This document shows, in pieces, positions 55,870 to 64,000 of a stretch of DNA of 64,000 nt. Below the pieces are notes generated by a model that did no database searches, was not told where the DNA came from, and saw only the letters and a program-made list of their open reading frames with translations. Within the stretch, counting starts at the first letter, position 1; every line of letters starts with the position of its first letter. The stretch is from positions 30,142,804 to 30,206,803 of the forward strand of contig OX235277.1 in NCBI GenBank assembly GCA_944472155.2. The letters are read 5' to 3'. The DNA comes from Trichobilharzia szidati. Its lineage: Eukaryota > Platyhelminthes > Trematoda > Strigeidida > Schistosomatidae. The position numbers and the translations under genes were made by a program.

Positions 55870-56095
55870 TCCTTTGAGATCTGAGTGTAACATAGGGCTT
55901 CAAGCTTTGACTCTTGAAGTTTTAGTAACGATAGTTTCTTTTTTGGAGTGAAGTTGCTAACCTCACTCCTAACCTACCCTCTCTGTCAAGCTTATTGCCG
56001 GCTAAGTGAGGTTCAGGATTGGGTCGGCTGGGAATTGAACTGGGACCACTGGCGTCGTTGGCGAGCATTCTACCATTAAACCACTGACACACTAT
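55870..56095 (-). repeat. S1 SINE-like repeat, diverged
   Basis: Plus strand ATAGGGCTTCAAGCTTTGAC at the 3' side and CTACCATTAAACCACTGACAC at the head. The B box is changed (GAATTGAACTGG). Confidence 0.7.
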
Positions 56096-56123
56096 TCGGC
56101 AAATATATCAGTGAAATTTTTCA

Positions 56124-56464
56124 TAAATGCATGACACTATATACTATTGACTAATTGAGGTGAGTAGTTGGATACACTCAAATCGATTAGTAGTGCCTGG
56201 TAGCCAGCGAGATTATCTAAGCGATCCAAGCACCGAAAAGCCGTTTTTCCTGTATGAGGCCAAGCTCGTCATCAGTGATGTGCCCAGTTCGACGCATCAG
56301 GTGATAGAGAGCTGAATCAGTTCAAACTACTCGAATTCTGGCTAACTACTTGGGTTAACTGAAAATACCTTAAATCAAGCAAGGTAGCAAGCACTGCTAG
56401 TTAACTTGGGTGCTATTCAACTACTCATGCCACTGAATCAATAGTATATAGTGTCGTGCATTTA
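56124..56464. mobile_element. TIR element, ~47-bp imperfect ends
   Basis: Left end TAAATGCATGACACTATATA then CTATTGAC; the right end is its reverse complement with few changes (TATATAGTGTCGTGCATTTA). Both arms continue to a GAGTAGTTG-like inner part. Total ~341 bp, no open frame. No clear target duplication, family unknown. Confidence 0.75.
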
Positions 56465-56699
56465 CGCTTGCTTTTTTGATTACCATTTATAGTATCAAGT
56501 AGATGACATATTGTGGTAGTCTGAATGCTTTCAGAAACTTTGAAACTTCACCTCCTTGAACTGTGTAATTTGCGAATTACAAATTTGATTTAAATTTATA
56601 AGTTAGCTATGTTGGACAAACACCCTTTGTCTTATGAAGGCATTATTTACACAGTGTTTCTTTATCAAGTGGTAATAACGATTATGTTCTGCTTTTCAA

Positions 56700-57535
56700 T
56701 GTTCATTATGTTTCACATTATTATGTTTCTGAGAAACAGCATGGAAAATACGAAAGGAAGACAGCAGCGACAACCCAATAGCAAACAAACAGAGTTGCAT
56801 ACCAACATCATTCAAAGAGAGCCCAGGAATCATTGCAACACTCCTGTCTTGACGAAAATTGAAGGAAATATCTTATGACCATCTTCCAAAGATGGATTTC
56901 CACCAAACTTCATTGAAAGACAATTGCTCCCCAACCAACCAACCAACCAAACCAAAAGTCCCCAGTGGAAACACAAAGAGAATTGTCCTACCATATATAA
57001 AATATATCTCCAAAATCACTACTCAAACGTTTTGTGATTAATGTCCTCACTCGGTTCAGTGTCAACCAAAAGATTCAACAGTGACAGAAGACAAAACCAA
57101 CATCATCTACAAGTTAAATCATAGTGACTGTGAAAAACATCACATGAGTTTCAAAAGTCACGATATCCACTCCATCAAATAACTGTATACAGATAACCAT
57201 AGAGAACAACTCTATTGGAATTATGTTCAAATAATAAACAGAAAAAACACTAAAAACATCATAGGATCTCTAGAAGCCTGATATTCAAGTGAATCAGCAG
57301 ACAATAGACACACTGACATAGAAAAGGTTTACCAATCCATAAGAAGGAAATTACATGAACAAAAGATCAACTTTGAGGTCAATGAAACAATCAGTTGCAA
57401 TACAAGTGGACTAGAGGGTGCGAAAATACACAAAAACAAGCAATCATACTCATGGTTACCAGGAGAAATGACTAGTAAAATCCTGAAGAATTTTAAAAGC
57501 TTACTTCAAATTTAGATATAATAGAGAAGATTTGT
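56700..57535 (+). pseudogene. Penelope-like element, RT-EN linker and partial GIY-YIG, copy 1
   Basis: Frames give VLPYIKYISKITTQTF at about 56985-57035, then TEDKTNIIYKLNHSDCEKHH and SHDIHSI (about 57080-57180), then a tail with SLEA-YSSESADNRHTDIEK (about 57265-57330). This is the order of the Penelope linker, endonuclease and C-terminus, with part of the GIY-YIG domain deleted. A CCAACCAACCAACCAACC run lies at 56937-56958. Confidence 0.6.
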
Positions 57536-58190
57536 AGCTCAGGTGGATGATTTTGGTGTGGTTGTGTTCTCTGAGCTGGATGGTTTGGTTGCGAAGCTTT
57601 CATTGCTCTACTGAGCAACATCAAAAGACACGACATACACTCCCTCATATCACTACATGCAGACAACCACGGGCACCAATTCGACTGGGACAATGTTCAA
57701 ATCTTAGACAAAGGGAACTGCAAAAATGCCAGAGAATTCCTAGAGGCCTGGTATTCAAATGAATCAGCAATCAATAGACACATAGAGATTGACAAAATAT
57801 ACCAATCCATACGAAGAAATTCACACAAAAACAAAGTCAAACTTCAGGTCAAGGAAATAGTCAACACCAAAACAAGTGAACTAGAAAGTGAGAAGTCACA
57901 CAAAAACAACCAATCACGTTCAAGCTTAGCAGAAGGAATGATTAACGACATTCAGACCAAAGAAGCAGCCAGCACCGAGACAAGCAAACTAGGGGATGAA
58001 ATGTCACACGAAAACAACCAATCACGTTCAAGGTTACTAGAAGAGATGACTAATAAACTCATAGAGAATTCTAAAAGCTCACTTCACATCGAAGTATGCG
58101 CTGAAGATGTTGCTCAGTAGAGCAATGAAAGCTTCCCAACTAAACATTCCAGCTGAGAGAACACAACTACACCAAAATCATTCACCTGAC
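57536..58190. repeat. Penelope tail in inverted arrangement
   Basis: 57536-57625 and 58107-58190 are inverted copies (~90 nt) of the Penelope 3' tail (GATTTTGGTGTGGTTGTGTT / AACACAACTACACCAAAATC). Between them lies coding sequence DIHSLISLHADNHGHQFDWD, REFLEAWYSNESAINRHI and basic linker, repeating that of copy 1. A tail-to-tail joined structure. Confidence 0.7.
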
Positions 58191-58229
58191 CTATAAATCT
58201 CCATTATATGTAATAGTGTGGGCGTTAGA

Positions 58230-59560
58230 CAAATGGAAATCTTATTTACTCGGTCAACTTTCCCATATCGAAACTGACCAAAAGCCTCTTACAGTGACTA
58301 AAGATAGCTAGAGATCAGCGTGGGGAATTGTCCCTGTGGATGTTGCGCCTGTGGTAATCCGAATTCACGTGCTCTCACGTCCTAGGGAAAAAAATTTGCT
58401 GGCAGACGTTTTGTTTAAACTGGAAGATGAAGCTTAGTTCCCAGAAATTGCATACGGAGTACATGCATTGGAAGAGGATCCATTAAGACTTGCTCACAGT
58501 CAAAGATCAGGCCCTACCTTGAATACACTGATAAAGGTGGTCACTAACGCAATGAAAGTGAATCGACCCACAGTGATTGGACAGCCAACCACGTTACTCA
58601 GTCCGAAGGGCCAATTAAGATTGAAGGCCTGCAGAACTTTGACTTGTTGAGAGAACGATGGAAGCCGGTCGGCGGTAATGCCTCTGTCCCTATGCCATGA
58701 GATGATACAAGACTGCACCAGCTAGCACATACTGGGGTATCCAGAACAACTGACCTCTTGAGGCAAAGCATGTACTAGTCAGGTATGAGAGATGTGGCCA
58801 AATATGTGCTGAGATGTCTGTTGTGCCAGTTGATGAAAGGGGATTGGTGCATACGGCCGTCTCTGCAGTTGATTCCAGTTACGGCAGTAGGTGACTTCTG
58901 GTCCTTAAATGTAATGGGACCTTTCCCTCAGACATCCGGTGGAAATTAGTACCACTTGGTAATGATGGAACATGCTACACGACGGGCAGACACCGTCACG
59001 ATCTCAAATCAACACGCGAAAACTGACTGATGTGGGAGTTTAACACATCGTTGCGAACCATGGTGTACCAAAGACGTTACTCACAGATCAGGGTCCTTGT
59101 TTTAAAAGTGATGAATTTACACCCCGTTTGCAACAAGTAGGTATCAAGATTAGAACAACACCATATCATCCACAAATGAATGGTTTGACGAAGAGGAATA
59201 GCTGTACACGGAAGGAATGGCTAGCCTCGAAGGGAAGTGAGAGACAGAGCTTCCATTGATTCTACTAGCACATCGTTCTTCATCCTAGGAAATAACAAAT
59301 AAGTCACTGTTTCGGTTGACGTATGATAAGAAACCACGACTACCAATACACACCAAGAACTGTTCCCTTCACTGATAGTGGAGTATGACGAAATTGCGAA
59401 CGGAACAGAAAGAAGCAGTCAGGAATGTAAAGTATAAACAGACGATGGACTTTGCGAAATTTAAACAGGAAAAGAAGACAAAATATATAACCTATGTAGC
59501 CAGAGATCAAGTTGAGTGTAGATAAAGAAGGTACATGATTGAATGCGAGTCATTTTCACG
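58230..59560 (+). pseudogene. Ty3/gypsy pol fragment J (RNase H to integrase)
   Basis: RNase H end: SHIETDQKPLTV and RPRKKNLLADVLFKLED. The integrase core in shifting frames: NHGVPKTLLTDQGPCFKSDE (second Asp), QQVGIKIRTTPYHPQMNGLT, where the catalytic Glu is lost (TKRN). Many stops. The DQG form differs from elements D and F, so this is a third gypsy lineage. Left LTR and gag absent. Confidence 0.7.
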
Positions 59561-59777
59561 GAAACTCCTTCCATAATGGGATAGACCATACACTGTCACC
59601 GAGAGACGTGGTCTTGTTTATACCATCAGAAGAGGAGACAGACAGAAACATGTTAACGCCAGTCAACTCCAGGGATGGATAGAGTAGGCTAAGCAAGCCG
59701 ATAACAACACAACAATAGTGGTTGGCAGTATTAAGGTCTGGGTGGTTCCTCTTGAAACCATTTGACGGGTGGACGAG

Positions 59778-60077
59778 TGTGACATGTGCTTCTGACAAGA
59801 TTTATAAGTGGTATATAGATGCAGATGTAAATATGTATATCAGCGCCAAGAATATCGAGTGGTGGAGAGGTGGATTTAATGAGCGATGCTTGAAAAATAA
59901 CATGGATAACACGAAAGGAAGATATAAAAGAGTAGTACAGAAGATAAGACAATACAATCCTGAAGATAAATGCAAATTGTGATTCTGCTGTGTGGTAGAC
60001 GTATTTTGCCCATATCTGTGTATCGAGTTTCAAATAAAAAATTCCTTTCTCAAATTCTCTCGTCTTCTCCTGTTACA
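59778..60077 (+). repeat. Possible right LTR of gypsy fragment J
   Basis: Begins TGTGACATGTG after a purine-rich GGGTGGACGAG, includes AAATAAAAAATTCC, and ends CTCTCGTCTTCTCCTGTTAC + A, like other gypsy LTRs. No second copy in the window, so the borders are a guess. Confidence 0.35.
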
Positions 60078-60174
60078 GTAGTAAATAGATTGCTCCATAC
60101 CGATGAGGTCGATATCTCGTATAACTGGTTTGAGATAGTATGAATTTCATCTCCCATTTTAAGGGGTGTGATAT

Positions 60175-60460
60175 GGTGATTAATATTGAGGTTAAGCGTA
60201 GTGTGCTAGGTCAGAAAGGGAAGTCAGTCGATGAGGTTGTAAAGCTACACTGACTCGTATGGCTAGGGTGCGCGTTACGTGCTCCGATCCACCACCTTCA
60301 TCAATGACCCCTGTTAGCGGACATAGGATTAGGCTGGAAAAGAATTAGGAGTGATCAAATGAAAACCTGAACTCAACCCAGGGTTTTTGACTGCTGGTTT
60401 GAGTTAGCCGCGTAGAGAGATGTAGACTGCCCGGTTGTGATCTGATATGACCGCTAGTAT
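60175..60460 (+). pseudogene. RTE C-terminal fragment
   Basis: TTAATATTGAGGTTAAGCG, AGTCAGTCGATGAGG and GACATAGGATTAGGCTGG follow the order of 45098-45300 of copy B. No open frame. Confidence 0.6.
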
Positions 60461-60464
60461 ACTT

Positions 60465-60905
60465 GGTAGATGCGCTAACGGATTTCCTATCTAATCGCTT
60501 CGTGAACCTATTGTTCTAACCACTATTAGCAACAATAACAGCAACAACAACGCGATAAGATACCACTGAAAATGCGACACAAGAAGACCGAAAGAGAAGG
60601 CTGACCGCTGAAGTGGAGAGCTTTTACTGTCTCGTATCAACAATGAAAGTGATTGACAGTGCTTGCGTATATATATGCTTTAAATGACCGTGAGGAACAC
60701 AAATTAAAACAATTAGTCCCTTTGATAAATTAGAATAAGGTATTTGGAAGACAAATTTCACGAGATGATATCATTTCGTAGTTTCTCTACAATCACTTTA
60801 CAACTAGCATGGTTCACAATATTAAAATAAATTAAAATGCTTGGCAATTACTCAGTTATATCGAACAAAAGTACATACTAATGACCAATCATATTTTAAT
60901 AGATC
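60465..60905. other. Intronic sequence, nothing recognised
   Basis: Contains a short CAACAACAAC run near 60540. Confidence 0.4.
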
Positions 60906-60909
60906 AAGT

Positions 60910-61790
60910 AGTCCATACCAGGCGAGGGTTGAAGTCTATTGTTTTTTGTATACAGTTTAGGATGTATGTGATTAATCCAAAGTGCTTCCATCACCTTTAA
61001 TAACGTTGAATTAGAGTTGTGATGAAATAATTGTGAAGCAGTCATTAATATTGATTTTTTGACGAGACACTAATAAATGCTTTGCCACGGATGATTCTGA
61101 ATTTCTATTCGGGTTAAGTACATTTGGGTTTTCTGTGTGACTTAATAACCATTTAGGAGCATGTTCTCTCCAACGACATTAGTGCATTCTATTGGTTCTA
61201 CCTGTATAAGTGTCACCGCAAATGCAGGTGAACTTGTGGATATAGTATGAAGTAGAGTCCACAGAATTCCATCCTTTAATCGTAGGTACAGGGATCTAAA
61301 ATGTTCGAGATGTAAGGGGAAGAGATGCAGAGTAGAATGTGAGCTTGATGACTGGCCGAAGTCTTTGAGCTGTCAATTGCTTAATTTGATCACCCTTGAA
61401 TGGTAGGTTAATGAGGATAGCTTTCTTTGGTACAGAAGCTGTTTTTTCCTGATGTGGTCTGTCCTAACTATGACAATTGATGAAGTTTTCTGGATAATCA
61501 TTGACCAATAAAACTGAATGTGTGTGCCGAAGCTCATCCATCAATGTGTCACTCGTGCATATTTTGTGAGCGCTTGAAAACAAATTTTTCACTAGGGAAT
61601 GTTTATACTCGATGGGAAAAAAATTGGTGAAATGAAGATATTGTCCCCTTCATGCCTGCTTACGAAATATGGGTCGCTTAATAACGAATTACATTGATAA
61701 ATTAAAACAATCAACTGCCAATAGGATTTCAAAGGTCGTAAGTGGGCTGAGAGAAGATTAGGTCTATAAATCAATATGTGGGGTGAGAGA
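60910..61790 (-). pseudogene. Penelope-like element: GIY-YIG endonuclease and C-terminus
   Basis: The minus strand reads NDYPENFINCHS (RT end), KAILINLPFKGDQI (linker), then IHKFTCICGDTYTGRTNR and REHAPKWLL (CxC, YTG, REH: GIY-YIG endonuclease), SSVAKHLL, and KVMEALWINHIHPKLY near the end. The order matches complete Penelope proteins. Several stops. The catalytic Tyr-Thr-Gly variant may still be a domain remnant. Confidence 0.72.
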
Positions 61791-61879
61791 ATTACGAACA
61801 GATAGGTAAAAAGGACGGGTGGAAAATAAGGTCTACATATCAGGATCCCCAGGGTTCTAAGATCCTAGTAGCTGAAGAA

Positions 61880-62130
61880 TGTCGGTGATATGGCTCCAAA
61901 TCGTTCTCAGTTATGCGGATGCACTCACTCTTCGTGATCTCCCATATCCACTAAATTCATGTTTTTCCATGTTACTATTGTTTTTCTTTCTCCCTTGCAT
62001 TTTTGCTTATCATGGTCCTTTTAAACCTCTTTTTTCTTCTTTCTCTACCGTTGTGTGATATGTGGAGTGTGGCAACTTGAAGTGCTGAACTTCTGTACCA
62101 AGTTTTATGCTGGAAAAATATTCCATTAAT
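61880..62130 (+). repeat. RTE LINE 3' end
   Basis: GATATGGCTCCAAATCGTTC then CAGTTATGCGGATGCACTC (last codons, MAQNRSQ) and the shared 3'UTR ending GATATGTGGAGTGTGGCAAC. Confidence 0.68.
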
Positions 62131-62139
62131 CCAAAAATT

Positions 62140-62715
62140 GCTGTTAATTGATGATCTAACCCAACCTTAGCGAGTTAGTTTGTGATTTCAGTCCTTGTAG
62201 TTTTAAGCATCATTGATAATAAGAAACTTGTTAGTAAAATGATTCAAAATCGATTATTTAATTTTTCTTTTGTCTTTTTCTGCTCTCATACTACTTTTCT
62301 GTTTACGCTTTATCACTGTTAACACAGTGTTTGGCGAAGAGACTCCAACGAATTTATTATCAAGCTGTGCTGTCGTATATATATATATATATATATAATG
62401 ATTTGTAAAAAATTTTATTCTATGAAGAAGTCTAAACAAAGAAATGAAAGCAGTGATGTAAAATGCGATAAAATGTTTGTGATTATAACCATAGTTACCC
62501 AAACCGACTTTTTTTGACAAAAATGTGAAAGATGAGCAATCCAAACTGGTCACTAACTCACTTGTAAAGAAAACTACCTTCTTGAATTTGGAAATCAAAG
62601 TGATCAACAGTCGTTTTTGTAAATCACTCTGTTAGATGTTCTTTGTAGGTGAGTTCCAAATGACCAACAACTGTAAGTTGTTCTCTGTATAAGATAAGCT
62701 CCCTCGCCAGGTAGC
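62140..62715. other. Intronic sequence with AT tract
   Basis: (AT)n at 62376-62397; the minus open stretch 62254-62607 has no motif and spans the AT tract. Confidence 0.5.
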
Positions 62716-62719
62716 CTCC

Positions 62720-63045
62720 ATGTGCGTCTATCAGTTCACTTGCTATTGTGGAGCAAGATACACTGACCATAGTTAGAGAATGCTTTCCACATGAATACGA
62801 GAACACATTCCAGCACGGTTTCAGAAGGGAGGAAGGAAGGGCGTGGAACACTTGATCGACGTATGTCACCCTACCGACACTTACCATGATTTTAAGAGCA
62901 TTTATCGACTTCATGTTAACCTACCGCGTTTTCTTCCTTCTAAACTTCTAAAGACGGCTGAGGCCTTGGAAGTTCGTGAATTTAAAGCTAACCTTTATGG
63001 ACAAAAGAAGTATATACAGTCCTTATTTCTACCTTGGCTGTAAAG
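62720..63045 (+). pseudogene. Penelope-like element, GIY-YIG and C-terminus fragment
   Basis: The frame gives VYQFTCYCGARYTDHS, REHIPARFQ and, from 62843, EHLIDVCHP, NLPRFLPSKLLKTAEALEVR, KKYIQSLFLPW. CxC, the YIG position (here YTD), REH and the C-terminal KTAEAL are the same elements as in 60910-61790. Frameshifted. Confidence 0.68.
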
Positions 63046-63362
63046 GGGTAAACATTTATTTATTCTTCGTTCTGTTTATTATGTCTATGTGTCTTTCCCT
63101 TATTATCACAATTGATATTATTATCCTATCTTTGGACAGTTTAATGTATTATTTCACGTGCCCCATTCAAAGCTTAAACCAATAAGTTTTTCGCAATGTT
63201 GAAATCTATCCTGTCGAACTTCTCACCATGTTACGTGATGTCTTCATCGCCTATTAATTCTACACTCCTTTCTTACACTACATGAATTATTTTATGTGTC
63301 GCATCATTTGTTTCATCGCTTGATATTGAAATATGATATAGCCACAAACATTTTTGTTACAT

Positions 63363-63704
63363 GATTTCATCATGAGCTGAAATCAGTTAGAGAACCATTG
63401 GAAAACCACCAGGGAGTACTGCGCAGCTGTTTCGTTCTAGTTTGGGACGCCTCAGAAGTACGCGCCAACCGGGGTGTGAACCCAGAAGCTTGCGGACACA
63501 AGAAGAGCTCATAGAACGCATGGGCTATTGGGTGGGATTCCAGTAGCTTAGTGGTCTAGGAGCTCGCCTCGTAACCGGAAGGTCCCGGGTTCACAACCTG
63601 GTTGATGCGTACTGATGAGGCGACCCAAACTAGAACGAAACAGCTGTCCAGTACTCCCAGGTTTTCCAGTGGTTCTCTAACTGATGTCAGCTCATGATGA
63701 AATC
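63363..63704. repeat. Foldback repeat with hammerhead-like arms, copy 7 (best termini)
   Basis: Starts GATTTCATCATGAGCTGAAA and ends with its near-exact reverse complement. The arms hold CAGTTAGAGAACCA, GGGAGTACTG and CAGCTGTTTCGTTCTAGTTT in mirror image. The right arm adds a tRNA-like block (TAGCTTAGTGGTCTAGGAGC, GGGTTCACAACC) and GTACTGATGAGGCGACCC, then GAACGAAACAGCTGTC. It ends 181 nt before MAP3K exon 2. Confidence 0.82.
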
Positions 63705-63885
63705 CTCCAACCAATTACTAAGTTGTTGAGAAAAACACAATACCCAGGCATAATGTTATCAAATAAATTTTTTCTCTTGCCACAACAAATTGCCTAGACA
63801 TTTTTTTGATTTTGTTGTTTACTTCACTTATGTTGTTTTTCATTTTATTTCATCATAACACTTTTCTTTTGAAAAAATTCATAAG

Positions 63886-64000
63886 ATCTTCCTTGGGAAG
63901 TACCATTTGAATCAGTGACCGATTTAGTATGGATTGGTTCTGGTGCACAAGGTGTAGTTTTCCGTGGCTATTTTCGTGGTGAATTAATTGCTGTGAAAAA
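63886..64000 (+). CDS. MAP3K12/13: MAP3K12/13 exon 2: kinase N-lobe (runs off window)
   Basis: After a pyrimidine-rich stretch and TTCATAAG acceptor the frame reads [20 protein letters not shown] and then [28 protein letters not shown] is the glycine loop in the exact DLK/LZK form (GSGAQGAVF), and IAVKK holds the catalytic Lys. Few kinases share WEVPFE directly before the kinase domain, so the subfamily call is strong. DLK versus LZK cannot be separated, and a worm may have a single ancestor of both. Confidence 0.9.

Larger units (their letters stand above)
46238..64000 (+). other. MAP3K12/13: DLK/LZK-type MAP3K gene, overall span (3' end outside window)
   Basis: Two exons (46238-46850 and 63886-64000) are joined by a 17-kb intron. 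Phase 1 out, with the single G completed by AT, gives [11 protein letters not shown]. Vertebrate DLK/LZK have a Cys-Arg-Pro containing segment shortly before EDLWEVPFEEI and then the kinase domain; here CFRPFIYLLQK and [11 protein letters not shown] occupy the same places. DLK/LZK (fly Wallenda) are leucine-zipper MAP3Ks upstream of JNK/p38 in axon injury and stress signalling (family knowledge). The zipper and most of the kinase are outside the window. Confidence 0.86.

Noticed and set aside
1908..62397. CRISPR-like arrays among short repeats
   Set aside because: Only microsatellites and dispersed transposon copies; no regular repeat-spacer structure, and the genome is eukaryotic.
62254..62607. 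117-codon minus frame with Tyr-Ile repeats
   Set aside because: The repeat is simply translation of the (AT)n tract; no motif on either side.

Overview
The window looks like nuclear DNA of a trematode flatworm, most likely a schistosome. I infer this from the A+T-rich sequence, split metazoan kinase genes, a 47-nt intron near the 5' end of one gene followed by introns of 2-9 kb, and a repeat population typical of Schistosoma: RTE and CR1-like LINEs, Penelope-like elements, Ty3/gypsy elements including one with a CHCC Gag finger, and tRNA-headed repeats carrying hammerhead-like sequence (Smα type). The species cannot be fixed from sequence alone.

Two host genes are present, both signalling kinases, arranged head to head. 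On the minus strand, six exons (22291 down to 462) encode SH3, SH2 and the kinase N-lobe of a C-terminal Src kinase (CSK); the rest of the kinase lies beyond base 1. All exon phases agree. On the plus strand, 46238-46850 is the first coding exon of a DLK/LZK-type MAP3K (MAP3K12/13), and its kinase domain begins in a second exon at 63886 that runs off the right end. The intron between is 17 kb. About 24 kb of mostly nested retroelements separates the two start codons.

Layout. 1-22.3 kb: CSK, with introns full of old repeats (Penelope RT piece, degraded LINEs, an RTE element at 12.0-14.45 kb, many SINEs and foldback repeats). 22.4-25.36 kb: 5'-truncated CR1/jockey-like LINE copy C, minus strand. 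25.36-27.25 kb: a Ty3/gypsy element with near-identical LTRs and a 4-bp target duplication but most of pol deleted. 27.35-32.1 kb: a LINE with two long uninterrupted ORFs, the best candidate here for an autonomous element. 33.04-40.96 kb: second copy (C') of the CR1-like LINE, plus strand, split by a 5.2-kb Ty3/gypsy element whose LTRs are almost identical although gag and pol are broken. 44.5-45.6 kb: RTE remnant. 46.2-64 kb: the MAP3K gene, whose first intron holds Penelope fragments, a degraded gypsy pol, a TIR element with perfect 30-bp ends, and several foldback repeats.

The most unusual signal is a family of 0.3-0.75-kb foldback repeats, six two-armed copies plus one single arm. Each arm carries a tRNA-like B box and/or a hammerhead-like core in mirror orientation to the other. 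No host operon, CRISPR array, rRNA or convincing functional tRNA gene was found. The mobile elements do not cooperate with the two kinases; they set the intron sizes and the intergenic distance.
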